Assembly: GCF_020091585.1 (NCBI RefSeq)
Contig: NZ_CP083582.1
Location: 1,860,001-1,924,000, forward strand
Reading direction: 5' to 3'
DNA from: Kovacikia minuta CCNUW1
Lineage (GTDB): Bacteria; Cyanobacteriota; Cyanobacteriia; Leptolyngbyales; Leptolyngbyaceae
DNA length: 64,000 bases
The translations under genes and the position numbers were made by a program. Below, piece after piece: positions 34,375 through 43,596 of the stretch. Position 1 is the stretch's first letter; each line of letters begins with the position of its first letter. The notes below the pieces were generated by a model. It did no database searches and was not told where the DNA came from. It worked only from the letters and a program-made list of their open reading frames with translations.

Positions 34375-35571
34375 TTAATCCCCAACAAAAAATCCCATTG
34401 ATTGCAAGGTTTGCTGTAACCGTTCTGCCTCTGGGGAATTTTGTTGTTGATGCAGGTCGATCGCCTGCCGGAATGCCTCCAAACTCTCACTGATTCTTCC
34501 TACTTTCATGAGCACCACCCCCAGGTTTTGATAGGCTTCCGCATAGGTTGGGTTAAGGTGAATTGCCTGCTGGTAGTGGGCGATCGCTGCACTGAAATCC
34601 CCCATTGCTTTTAAGGTCAGTCCCAGGTTGAAGTAGCCGATCGCAAATGACGGATCAGCTTCAATCGTTTTTTGGTAAACAGCCCTGGCACCTACCCGAT
34701 CTCCCCTTGCCTGCAACAAACTGCCCCAGTTCGTGTAAGCTCCCAATTTCATGCGGGGGGAAATGGGTTGTTCTGTTGCAGCCCGATAGTGCTGTTCTGC
34801 TTTTGCCCATTGCTGCATTTGGCTGTAAGTGCTGCCCAGATGATAATGCAATTCGTACAACACGGCTGGTTCAATAAGCGGGGATTGCAACCCCCGCTGC
34901 AACAAATCTAAGCCTTGCCTGACATTACCTGATTCGACGTAGAGCGCGCCCAGTTTGCTGCAAATGTAGGAATCGTTGGGATGGTTGGCGAGATAGCTTT
35001 CCATGATCCTGCGGGCGCGATCGACCTTCTGGCGTTGGGCGATCGCATCGGTTTGATAGCCGGTATGGTGAATGGCTACACCGGGCAGTTCCACAATGCG
35101 CCAGTGGGGTTCTCGTTGCAGAATATCAGCCACACTATCATCAATTAATTCGTGGTAGGGGCGGCTAAAGGTAATTTGGGGATCGTTGCGAAACACCCGT
35201 GAAACTAACGAGTCGGGGTGGGGGGTTCCCACCTCCTGCCTGAGTAACGTCATCACCAGCACTTCTGGCTCCTGAATTGCCCGTTGTAATAGGGGAATAC
35301 ACTCTGGAACCAACACCTCATCCGCATCCAGAACCAGAATCCAATCGCCCCTGGCATATTTAAGGGATTCATTACGAGCGGCTGAAAAGTCATCGCGCCA
35401 GGAAAAGGAATAGACGCTAGCCCCAAAGTTTTTGGCAATTTCGATCGTGTGGTCGATCGATCCCGTATCCACCACGATCATTTCGCTGACGAGATCACGA
35501 ACACTCTTTAAGCATCCAGGTAAAGCCTTTTCCTCATCCCTTACGATCATGCAAAGACTGAGATTCATCAT
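34375..35571 (-). CDS. Glycosyltransferase family 2 with C-terminal TPR repeats
   Basis: 398 aa. The N-terminal GT2 domain has LSLCMIVRDEEKALPGCLKS, IVVDTGSIDHTIEIAKNFGA and the metal-binding DAD in WILVLDADEVL. From about residue 200, five or so TPR motifs follow (AIGYFNLGLTLKAMGDFSAA, AEAYQNLGVVLMKVGRISES). This architecture is common in cyanobacteria and other bacteria for SunS-like or surface glycosyltransferases. Two adjacent ATGs (35571 and 35568) are possible. It is transcribed away from a heptamer-repeat region. Confidence 0.9.
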   Translation of the reverse strand: MMNLSLCMIVRDEEKALPGCLKSVRDLVSEMIVVDTGSIDHTIEIAKNFGASVYSFSWRDDFSAARNESLKYARGDWILVLDADEVLVPECIPLLQRAIQEPEVLVMTLLRQEVGTPHPDSLVSRVFRNDPQITFSRPYHELIDDSVADILQREPHWRIVELPGVAIHHTGYQTDAIAQRQKVDRARRIMESYLANHPNDSYICSKLGALYVESGNVRQGLDLLQRGLQSPLIEPAVLYELHYHLGSTYSQMQQWAKAEQHYRAATEQPISPRMKLGAYTNWGSLLQARGDRVGARAVYQKTIEADPSFAIGYFNLGLTLKAMGDFSAAIAHYQQAIHLNPTYAEAYQNLGVVLMKVGRISESLEAFRQAIDLHQQQNSPEAERLQQTLQSMGFFVGD

Positions 35572-35964
35572 GGTGTCAGGTGTCAGGTGTCAGGTGTCAG
35601 GTGTCAGGTGTCAGGTGTCAGGTGTCAGGGAAAGGATAAAGGATAAAAAGCATTCCTCCCTAACTCAAAACTCAAAACTCTCTTCTCTCCCACTCCCTAC
35701 TCCCCACTCCCTACTCCCCACTCCCTACTCCGGTTATCTAGTTAGCCTCCCATGCTCTCTGCCCACCCTCAATCATGACAAAGCTTTTCCTTCTGCCCTC
35801 TGCTCTCTGCCTTCTTCTACTAGGGAAATAATGGGTAAGCTAACAGAACCGAGTCATGATTCAAAGGCTACTGACTGATACCCAATTGCTTTCCTAGGGG
35901 TAGATCAAAAATTTTCTGAAAAGTCTCCTCAGCCCTCAGCCCTCAGCCCTTTTTTCAACCTCCC
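35572..35964. repeat. Heptameric tandem repeats and low-complexity spacer
   Basis: About eight near-perfect copies of GGTGTCA/GTGTCAG (35574-35629) are followed by GGATAAA units, then alternating ACTCCCT and ACTCCCC units (35690-35730). The same GTGTCAG/GGATAAA text recurs at 46949-47000 and 49576-49690. CAGCCCT triplets lie at 35932-35950. No gene is seen. Confidence 0.85.
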
Positions 35965-36007
35965 ATGAGTTTTAACACGTTTCTAATCCAGTTGGTTAGC
36001 TTCTCCT

Positions 36008-37513
36008 GTGGATCGCTCCTGCTGGGGTTGCCACCGCTCCCACGCGGTTGGGAGGCTGGTTTCTGGTTTCATTTTACTGGTGTTAGGCGGTTCCTTTCTG
36101 GTTACGCCTGACCGAGCAGGCTGGATTAGTGCTGGTTTCTGGCTGCTGCTGCTGCTGCTGCCACTGATGGGGGAAGGCAGGGTAAGTCGGTTGGTGGCAC
36201 GGGAACAATATCGATCGGCACGCAGAATCGCCACCTATACCCGCTGGTTACACCCGATGGATGGAATGATGGAATATCCAGCTTTTTTAAGGGGGCTGGA
36301 GCTGGCACAGCAGGGCAACCTTGACGAAGCCATAAAAATCTTTCAGCTTTACCAGCCCAGGGCAACTGCCACAGGCAGACTGGCAACAATTTTGCTGTAC
36401 CGCATCACGGCCCGTTGGGATGAACTGGTGGCATGGGTACACCATCATGTACCGGAGAAGGTTGTGGTTAACGATCCAACGGTCGGCATTACTTATTTGC
36501 GATCGCTGGGTGAAACTGGGGATTTGAATGGTCTATTGCAGGGAATCGGAAGGTTAGAACGGAAATTAGGCAAACTCGACATCAGCCTGCTCAGAATGTT
36601 TGTGTTTGCTTTCTGTGGTCAAGTTGATCTGGTTCAAAAAGCATTCAATGGTTCGCTGTCCATTTATTCTGCCTCGATTCGTCAGTTCTGGTTGGCAACA
36701 GCGGAATTGGCAGCAGGAAACGAAACGATCGCCCGTTCGCAACTACTGGAATTGCGCGATCGGGCTGATCCAGTTCAGAGATCGGCGATCGACTGGCGCT
36801 TAACCCATCCCCTTGCCAGCTTCGATTCGTTAACCCATTCCTCCAAAACCATTCTGATTACGCTGAGAACCAACATCACCCAGGAAGCTCAATACAGTCT
36901 GGGAAGTTGGCGCAGGCGGCATAAAGCCTATGCGACCTACGCACTGATTGGGGCAAACGGCTTGATGTTTGCAATTCAGCAGCAGTTGGGAGAGAGCGAA
37001 AACCTGTATACACTCTATCGGTTAGGCGCGTTGATTCCAGAGACAGTCTTTATGGGAGAATGGTGGCGCGTATTGAGTGCCAACTTTTTGCACCTCAATC
37101 TGTTGCATCTACTGACCAATATGTTGGGTCTCTACGTATTAGGCAGATTTGTAGAGACCAGATTGGGGACAATTAAATTTCTGATTGTCTATTTTGTTAG
37201 TGGCATCGGAGCGATGCTGATGATTGCCGTTCTGGCAGTCCTAACCGGGGTTCCCGACCTGCTTTGTGTGGGGGCATCAGGAGCTGTCATGGGCTTACTG
37301 GGTGCGATCGCGGCTATTCTGCTGCGAGGCTGGCAACAGGACAAAGCCAGGGTTGCCAGAAAACAACTGGGATGGATTCTGGGGCTGGTTGGGCTGCAAG
37401 TCATTTCCGATCTGTTGATCCCGGAAGCCAGTATGGTCGGGCATGTGTCCGGACTCATTCTTGGCTTCCTGACGGGCTATTTTTTAGCCACTCCTTCCAG
37501 CAGTCTAAAATAA
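36008..37513 (+). CDS. Rhomboid-family intramembrane serine protease (N-terminus frameshifted)
   Basis: About 501 aa in this frame. The C-terminal rhomboid core has NFLHLNLLHLLTN, the nucleophile Ser in VGASGAVMGLLGAIAA, and the catalytic His in SMVGHVSGLILGFLTG. A TPR-like helical domain precedes it (LELAQQGNLDEAIKIFQLYQ). A GTG at 36008 opens this frame. The natural start is more likely ATG 35965 in the neighbouring frame (MSFNTFLIQLVSFSCGSLLL), which needs a one-base correction near 36035-36056 to join VGRLVSGFILLVLGG. Rhomboids cut transmembrane helices of client proteins. Substrates are unknown. Confidence 0.85.
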   Translation: MDRSCWGCHRSHAVGRLVSGFILLVLGGSFLVTPDRAGWISAGFWLLLLLLPLMGEGRVSRLVAREQYRSARRIATYTRWLHPMDGMMEYPAFLRGLELAQQGNLDEAIKIFQLYQPRATATGRLATILLYRITARWDELVAWVHHHVPEKVVVNDPTVGITYLRSLGETGDLNGLLQGIGRLERKLGKLDISLLRMFVFAFCGQVDLVQKAFNGSLSIYSASIRQFWLATAELAAGNETIARSQLLELRDRADPVQRSAIDWRLTHPLASFDSLTHSSKTILITLRTNITQEAQYSLGSWRRRHKAYATYALIGANGLMFAIQQQLGESENLYTLYRLGALIPETVFMGEWWRVLSANFLHLNLLHLLTNMLGLYVLGRFVETRLGTIKFLIVYFVSGIGAMLMIAVLAVLTGVPDLLCVGASGAVMGLLGAIAAILLRGWQQDKARVARKQLGWILGLVGLQVISDLLIPEASMVGHVSGLILGFLTGYFLATPSSSLK

Positions 37514-37538
37514 ACTATACGTCGCCGAGTGCGTGAAG

Positions 37539-39506
37539 ATGACCTTTTGTCTTAATCCAGACTGTCAACAGCCCCACAATCCTGATAATGCAGAATTCTG
37601 CCTCAACTGTGGTGAAAAACTGACACCATTCCTACGAGGGCGCTACCGTATTATTCGGCAAATTGGGCAGGGAGGTTTTGGCAAAACCTATCTGGCAGAG
37701 GATGAGGATCGGTTAAGAGCCTACTGTGTGGTGAAACAGTTTTCGCCCCAGGTGCAGGGGGCAAAATCCCTGGAAAAAGCGATTCAGTTATTTGGTCAGG
37801 AAGCGGTGCGATTATACGAACTGGGGGAGCATACTCAGATTCCGACCCTGTTAGCCTATTTTGAGCAGGACAAACGGCTTTACCTGGTTCAACAATTCAT
37901 TGAAGGACAGACCCTGCAACAGGAAAGTCAGCAGCAGGGCGTTTTTGGCGAACAAAAAATCCGGGAGGTACTTGCCGGAATTTTGCCTATCCTCAAGTTT
38001 ATTCATGACAAACAGGTCATCCATCGCGATATCACCCCTTCCAATATTATTCGCCGCAAGTCGGATAATCGGCTGATGCTGATCGATTTTGGCGTTTCCA
38101 AATTGTTGTCCGCAGAAAACTTTGCCCAACCTGGCACCAAAATTGGTACCGAAGGCTATGCCCCTATGGAGCAACTCCGGAGCGGGAAAGCATACCCCGC
38201 CAGTGACATCTATAGCCTGGGCGCAACCTGCATTTATTTAATGACCCAGATGAAACCAGATGATCTTTACGATCCGCTGGAAGGGCGCTGGATGTGGCGG
38301 GAGCTGATGAAACACAAGGGCAGGATGATTAGTGAGCCGATCGCCCAAATTTTAGACCGGATGCTAAAGGATTTACTCAACGATCGCTACCAGCACGCCA
38401 GCGATGTTATGAAGGACCTTAGGGCTGCATTATCCCGTCCGCCGATCGCCGCAAATCCGAGTGCTGGTGTTCCCACACCGATGCCAAATTCTCGACCTGG
38501 GAATTCTGGTCATCCCCCTGCTCAGACCAGAGTATCGGGTAGACCTGGTAGTCCCAGTTCTCCACCAGGAAATGCCGCCAGACCTTCCCCGTCTCGCCCC
38601 CCCGTTTCTGGTTCCCGCAACACGCATGCCCTCAAAACCCTGACAGGTCATTCCCGTTGGGTCATGGCAGTGGCAGTCACACCCGATGGGCAGACGGTTG
38701 CCAGCGCCGGACTGGATGATTCCATTCGACTCTGGCACTTGCCAACGGGCGAACATCAACAGACGCTGATCGGTCATACCAAAGCCATCAATTGTCTGAC
38801 CATTAGCCCCGATGGGCAAACCCTTGTCAGTTGTAGTGATGATGGCACGGTTAGAATCTGGCATCTGCCGAGTGGCAAACTGGTGCGAACGTTGAGTGGG
38901 CACTCCCGCCATGTTAACTCGGTGGTGATCAGCACCGATGGGCAGTTTCTTGCCAGTGGCAGTGAGGACCGGACAATGGTGCTGTGGAAATTGGCAACTG
39001 GAGAACCCCTGCGAACGTTCCCCGGACTAGCCGGAATGATTCGGGCTGTGGCAATCAGCCCGGATGGGCAAACCCTCGCCAGTGGAGGGTTGGATAATCA
39101 AATCAAGGTCTGGAGCGTAAAAACAGGGCAACAAATTCGCACCTTTGCAAGGGGGCACTTTAATTCGGTGAATGCGATCGCGATTTCCCCTGACAATAAA
39201 ACCTTGATCAGCGGCAGCAAAGACAAAACGATTAAAGTCTGGGATCTCTCCAAAGGAGAGGTGATTCGAACCCTCACAGGTCATACGGATTCAGTCAACG
39301 CGATCGCCCTTAGCCCCAATGGCAAACTTTTGGTCAGTGGCAGCAGCGATAAAACCCTGCGGTTGTGGAATTTAGAAAAGGGAGAACTCACCACCACCCT
39401 ACATGAACACACCAACTCCGTTAACTCCATTGCCCTTACCGTTGATGGAAAATTCCTGATCAGCGGTAGTTCCGACAATACGGTGAAAGTGTGGAAAATT
39501 GGATAA
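37539..39506 (+). CDS. Serine/threonine protein kinase with zinc ribbon and WD40 repeats
   Basis: 655 aa. An N-terminal zinc ribbon (C4, C9, C21, C24) precedes a Hanks-type kinase: Gly loop IGQGGFGKTYLAED, VIL-type Lys in CVVKQF, catalytic loop VIHRDITPSN and the DFG motif LIDFGVSK. A Pro/Ser-rich linker follows. Seven WD40 repeats fill the C-terminus (for example LTGHSRWVMAVAVTPDGQTV, SGSSDKTLRLWNLEKGE), forming a propeller for partner binding. This cytoplasmic architecture is typical of cyanobacteria. The ATG at 37539 is preferred over a GTG six bases earlier. It is 25 bases after the rhomboid gene. Confidence 0.92.
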   Translation: MTFCLNPDCQQPHNPDNAEFCLNCGEKLTPFLRGRYRIIRQIGQGGFGKTYLAEDEDRLRAYCVVKQFSPQVQGAKSLEKAIQLFGQEAVRLYELGEHTQIPTLLAYFEQDKRLYLVQQFIEGQTLQQESQQQGVFGEQKIREVLAGILPILKFIHDKQVIHRDITPSNIIRRKSDNRLMLIDFGVSKLLSAENFAQPGTKIGTEGYAPMEQLRSGKAYPASDIYSLGATCIYLMTQMKPDDLYDPLEGRWMWRELMKHKGRMISEPIAQILDRMLKDLLNDRYQHASDVMKDLRAALSRPPIAANPSAGVPTPMPNSRPGNSGHPPAQTRVSGRPGSPSSPPGNAARPSPSRPPVSGSRNTHALKTLTGHSRWVMAVAVTPDGQTVASAGLDDSIRLWHLPTGEHQQTLIGHTKAINCLTISPDGQTLVSCSDDGTVRIWHLPSGKLVRTLSGHSRHVNSVVISTDGQFLASGSEDRTMVLWKLATGEPLRTFPGLAGMIRAVAISPDGQTLASGGLDNQIKVWSVKTGQQIRTFARGHFNSVNAIAISPDNKTLISGSKDKTIKVWDLSKGEVIRTLTGHTDSVNAIALSPNGKLLVSGSSDKTLRLWNLEKGELTTTLHEHTNSVNSIALTVDGKFLISGSSDNTVKVWKIG

Positions 39507-39575
39507 TCAGGTGGTGATGGTAGGAAAAGGATCAAGGATAAAAATTTATCCCTTACTCCTCACTCCTATTCAAAA

Positions 39576-39599
39576 AAAAGGAGCCGTAAGGCTCCTTTT
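39576..39599. terminator. Bidirectional terminator
   Basis: GGAGCC-GTAA-GGCTCC flanked by A8 and T4 gives AAAAGGAGCC/GGCTCCTTTT symmetry. It sits between the convergent kinase and M23 peptidase genes and can serve both. Confidence 0.85.
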
Positions 39600-39616
39600 C
39601 GTGAATTGAATTGAAT

Positions 39617-41710
39617 CTATCCAACTCTTGGTAGAAATGCCATCGGATTCATGGCTCCCTGTCCCGCTGGGTGAACTTCAAAGTGACAGTGGGGACCAGT
39701 ACTGTAGCCGGTACTTCCCATTTCAGCAATTTGCTGACCCTGCTCAACCTGTTGTCCCTCCCGCACCAAGACGCGGTTGTTATGAGCATAGAGGGTCAAA
39801 CTGCCATCGGGATGTTTGATCTCAACCAGGTTGCCGTAACCACCAGAGTTCCAACCTGCGGTCACAACCACACCAGGGGCGGCTGCCACCACGGGCGTAC
39901 CCACGGGTGCAGCAATGTCAATCCCTTTGTGCATCCGACCCCAACGCCACCCGTAGCCAGAAGTCAAAACTCCTTTCGTTGGCCAGATGTAGCCATTAAA
40001 CTTACCTGAATGTCCAGGTAGATAGTTATCTACTGAACCCAAAGGTGGCAGATCTGGAGTAACCATTTGCCCCAGGGACGATGGAACCAGGGGTTCATAG
40101 GTTTGAGAACCGACAGGTGCCGTTGCAACCAACTGGGATTCGGATTTAACACCGGAAGCCGAGCGAGCAGAAGCCGGATAGGTATCGGCAGATGGAGTTG
40201 ATACATCCACCGCACTACCACCCTGTGCCCTCGTTTTAAGATTCCGAACCTGATTCCGTAGAGACTCCGAATATCCTCTTGCTTCGAATTCTGGATTGAT
40301 TCTTGAAGGCAGGGCGTTAGTCTCTAAGGTGGTGGCAGCTACTTTGGTCGCCGACTGAGTATCCGATTGGAGGGGAACCGCTGTGCTGCGATACTTCTCC
40401 CTCAGTTTCAGAATCTCTTGCTTGAGATTCTCAACATAACTGTAGGAAAGATTTGATGCTGACTCATCAGTCCGAGATGCAGGGTTCGCCACAAACGGTG
40501 CCGCTGCGATCGCAGATTCAGCCTTGCTCGAAGAATCTGCCGCCACAGGCAGTGTGGGCAAACTCTCACTCTTTAGATCTTCAGCAGAAGATTCCTGACC
40601 GGGTAGGGAAGCAATTCTAGCCTTAAACCCGGGTTGAGCCGTTTGGCGAATGGGCACCAATACACTGTCGGGCTTGGTATCTGAGGTGATGACAGGAACA
40701 TCCGTCGCCACAGCCGTTGGCAACATGGCAACAGTCGTTGTCGCACGAGCTTGAGTCTCGGTGCCAAACGCACGCGCCTGGGAATCAGCCTCAGAAGGAG
40801 GAATCACCAAAACCTGGCTTACCCGAATTACATCCGGATTGTCTAGCTTGTTAGCTGCTGCCAACCGGGCAGGGGAAATGCCATAGGTCCGAGCAATTTT
40901 AGTCAGCGTGTCTCCAGGAGCAACCTGGTAGGTTGAAACATTGGACGCTTCGTAGGCATCCGCTCGATGGGCTAAAACGGCTGGCGCTTGAGCCATTGGA
41001 GCCGAAGCCTCCTGCTGGGGAGCCGAAGCCTCCTGCTGTGTGGCTTTCAGCTTAGTCAAACCGAGCTTGAGGTCTTCCCGCTTTTGCTGCAAGCGGGCAA
41101 GCGCGCGATCTTGCTCAGCCTTAAGACTAGCGTCCTGACCCGCAGCTACGGTATCGATCGCAGCGGGCGACCCTTTAGACACAGCAGCACTGTAAGAGCC
41201 AGGTGTTGAGCTGGCAACTTCCACAGAAGTTGCCATGCTGGGTGCGCGATTGCTAACCGGAATCTTTAATACCTGACCTACCTGGAGTACAGAATTGAGG
41301 GGAACCTGATTCAACGCTGCAACTTTCGCCGCATCTACCCCATAGAACTGAGCCAATTGCCAGAGGGTTTGCCCTTCCTGGACGGTGTACTCAATTACAG
41401 TCACCCCTGAAGACGGCAAGGTTGCCGTAGAGGGTATTACCTCCGTACTCGATGAGAGAGTCGCAACATCCACCGAAGGGGTTGCAGCAACAGCAGGTTC
41501 GCCAGGTGTTGGCTCTGCTGCGATCGCCTCATCTTGGTGAGCAATCAGTATGCTGTGGGCACCCATCGAAATTGCCAATCCAATCATGGCAGCAGAGGTG
41601 CGAGCCCGACGATTCACCTCTGGAAGCGCCTGCTTGGGTTGACCTACCACTGTATCTTCAGAGACACAGGAAGGAACAGGCTTAACCTTCTGCGGAAATG
41701 CTCGTTTCAA
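39617..41710 (-). CDS. LysM-containing M23 peptidase (NlpD/EnvC-like)
   Basis: 697 aa. Start TTG at 41710 is chosen because AGGAGG lies six bases upstream and the N-terminus MKRAFPQKVKPV fits the family; the frame is open to 41758. A hydrophobic segment (SAAMIGLAISMGAHSILIA) targets the envelope. Two LysM domains bind peptidoglycan (YTVQEGQTLWQLAQFYGVDA; YQVAPGDTLTKIARTYGISP), then a long Ser/Ala-rich linker. The M23 domain has MHKGIDIAAP (His, Asp zinc ligands) and GPHCHFEVHP. It should act in septal or envelope peptidoglycan remodelling. A long structured 5' leader precedes it. Confidence 0.92.
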   Translation of the reverse strand: MKRAFPQKVKPVPSCVSEDTVVGQPKQALPEVNRRARTSAAMIGLAISMGAHSILIAHQDEAIAAEPTPGEPAVAATPSVDVATLSSSTEVIPSTATLPSSGVTVIEYTVQEGQTLWQLAQFYGVDAAKVAALNQVPLNSVLQVGQVLKIPVSNRAPSMATSVEVASSTPGSYSAAVSKGSPAAIDTVAAGQDASLKAEQDRALARLQQKREDLKLGLTKLKATQQEASAPQQEASAPMAQAPAVLAHRADAYEASNVSTYQVAPGDTLTKIARTYGISPARLAAANKLDNPDVIRVSQVLVIPPSEADSQARAFGTETQARATTTVAMLPTAVATDVPVITSDTKPDSVLVPIRQTAQPGFKARIASLPGQESSAEDLKSESLPTLPVAADSSSKAESAIAAAPFVANPASRTDESASNLSYSYVENLKQEILKLREKYRSTAVPLQSDTQSATKVAATTLETNALPSRINPEFEARGYSESLRNQVRNLKTRAQGGSAVDVSTPSADTYPASARSASGVKSESQLVATAPVGSQTYEPLVPSSLGQMVTPDLPPLGSVDNYLPGHSGKFNGYIWPTKGVLTSGYGWRWGRMHKGIDIAAPVGTPVVAAAPGVVVTAGWNSGGYGNLVEIKHPDGSLTLYAHNNRVLVREGQQVEQGQQIAEMGSTGYSTGPHCHFEVHPAGQGAMNPMAFLPRVG

Positions 41711-41899
41711 AAACGACCTCCTAAATGTCCAGCGTTTAACTGTCCTTGAGTCTTTCAATTTGCCGCCTTGTCAGTGATAAAGATCACACACGGCAGGGAT
41801 CAAAATCACCAGCGGCAAATACACTTAGGCAAGATTACCCTGCTTTTTCAATTTAGACAAGTTAACATAAGTGCAAAAAAATCGATACCAATCTTTTGA

Positions 41900-42175
41900 G
41901 AAACTGATAAAGAATCCTTTTTGACCTGGGTCAACCCATCAAAACGCTTGTAGCCGTCAAGCATCCAGCCCAATTCAAAGAATGAACTGAATTGGCACCT
42001 ATAGTCTGCAACCCAGCTTTCGGCTGGGTGGATTAGAGGAACTTCAGGTAGCCTTGAAAAGGGCATAGGGAAATCGTTTCCTTCTTGCTACTCAGGACAA
42101 GATGCACGCGTTCAATCTGGCAGTGCTTTAGCAACTGCCATCAGTAAACGCTAAGAAGGCAGATAATCACCGCCT
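41900..42175 (-). ncRNA. Structured 5' leader upstream of the M23 peptidase gene, riboswitch candidate
   Basis: On the minus strand the leader contains the strong hairpin CCACCCAGCCGAAAGCTGGG, then GGTGCCAATTCAG with a matching GAATTGGGCT, and GCTTGACGGCTACAAGC. c-di-AMP (ydaO/yuaA) riboswitches are known upstream of cell-wall peptidase genes, including in cyanobacteria, and use GCCGAA- and GACAGCTA-like blocks. The match here is only partial. The remaining spacer to 42603 shows no gene. Confidence 0.35.
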
Positions 42176-42603
42176 TAGAGTGCTGAACTTTACCACAATT
42201 TCAAACAATAGAGAAATCTGGCAAGAAAGTTTAAAAGAAATCTTCGAGTTCCGGTTAATCTCAAGCTGCAAAAAGTTTTCCAGCCTTTTTGTCCCAAATT
42301 CCCCCCAGGAAGAACATCCACTCCGTTGCGATTGGGCTATAGAAATTTCTTATCAAGTTTGAGTATTCTGGTAACCAATGTGACAAAGGTAGACTATTGC
42401 AGGCAGGCAGTGAGGGAAACGGGAGTGCAGGGGCGACCAGGCAGCGGTAGAAGGCAGAAGGTAAGAGGCTACGAGGATTCTCCAGTTCGAGGTTCATCAT
42501 TCATCCTCCCCCTCACTTCTTAGATCTCAGTTCTCCTCCTCACCTGGCTCCAGCGGTCCATATTTAGATGCATATATATAGATGAAGTGCTGGTCTTTTC
42601 TGT

Positions 42604-43065
42604 CTACTCCAGGTAGCCAAGCTGGCGATGGGCCTCAAATAGCCCTACGGCAACACTAACAGAGAGATTGAGGCTACGCACATACAGCCGTTTGATCGGA
42701 ATTTGGACGGTAGCCGCGCAGCTTGCCAGCGTTTCCGGAGACAGTCCAGTTGTTTCGCTGCCAAATAACAACCAATCATCGGGCTGAAACTGAAACTGAA
42801 TATAGCTACAGCTTCCAGAAGCACTGAAGCCGATCCAGCGCCCACTTTGCGATCGCCAAAATGTTTCAAATGCTTCTAGAGAGGGGTAGTACCGTATATT
42901 TACGTGTTTCCAATAATCCAGTCCTGCCCGCTTCAGATAGCGATCGCTCAGCTCGAATCCCAATGGACCTACTAAGTGAAGCTCTGTACCAGTAGCGGCA
43001 CAGGTGCGGGCAATGTTTCCCGTATTGGGTGGAATTTGCGGATGAACCAGAACAACTTTAACCAT
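42604..43065 (-). CDS. trmL: tRNA (cytidine/uridine-34 2'-O)-methyltransferase TrmL
   Basis: 153 aa, usual size for TrmL. SPOUT/SpoU knot motifs are present: VLVHPQIPPNTGNIARTCAA (motif 1), DDWLLFGSETTGLSPETLA (motif 2) and YVRSLNLSVSVAVGLFEAHR (motif 3). The enzyme methylates the wobble ribose of tRNA-Leu isoacceptors. It stands alone between spacers. Confidence 0.93.
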   Translation of the reverse strand: MVKVVLVHPQIPPNTGNIARTCAATGTELHLVGPLGFELSDRYLKRAGLDYWKHVNIRYYPSLEAFETFWRSQSGRWIGFSASGSCSYIQFQFQPDDWLLFGSETTGLSPETLASCAATVQIPIKRLYVRSLNLSVSVAVGLFEAHRQLGYLE

Positions 43066-43131
43066 AATGAACGGGGCTGCTTGAGAATTAAACCAGAGTT
43101 TAGACGCTAGATTTAGACCTTAAAGTTTGGG

Positions 43132-43242
43132 GTAGTCCTATTGGGGAAAGGATGGAGAATCGTCGAGGGAGGATGAGAGGGTGTGAGCGTGGGCATTTTA
43201 CACTCTCCCACTCTCTCACCATCCTTCCCTTTAGGGCACTAC
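43132..43242. repeat. Inverted repeat, family B copy 2
   Basis: It begins GGTAGTCCTATTGGGGAAAG and ends CCTTCCCTTTAGGGCACTAC; the interior carries GGGAGGATGAGAGGGTG and CTCCCACTCTCTCACC. Same design as 8595-8690. The rest of the 43066-43596 spacer apart from the terminator holds no gene. Confidence 0.75.
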
Positions 43243-43520
43243 CAAGTTTGGACCTTTGTCACCAACAAACACAAACTTTGACCATCTTCTGGTCACAATC
43301 CAGGGTCGATGATCTAAAGTTCAAAATTATTTTTAAGCAAAGAAACCGTGATTACCGATCCCTGAGACGGTCGATTTATAGGAGTTTTTTAATGTTTCTT
43401 TATTGTGTTAGGAATTGATTAGATTTTTTGAACTATTTCTACTGCATTGCACTCCTCTGATGGAGTGATTTTGGTGAGTCATATCCAGCAACTAACGGTT
43501 AATTATCAGTCTCTATTTGG

Positions 43521-43584
43521 GAAAAAAAGAGAAAGGAACCAGGAAAGAAAAAACTGTTTATTTTCTTTCCGCTCCTTTCTCTTT
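43521..43584 (-). terminator. Rho-independent terminator of gshA
   Basis: On the minus strand AAAGAGAAAGGA...GGAAAGAAAA pairs with TTTTCTTTCC...TCCTTTCTCTTT, a stem of about 22 bp, followed by a run of T. It begins 12 bases after the gshA stop codon. Confidence 0.8.
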
Positions 43585-43596
43585 GTCTCCAGACCC

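Noticed and set aside
35574-35629. CRISPR array made of GTGTCAG units
   Set aside because: The unit is only 7 bp with no spacers; it is a simple tandem repeat.
39671-40009. Plus-strand open frame inside the M23 peptidase gene
   Set aside because: Antisense shadow of a strongly conserved peptidase domain.
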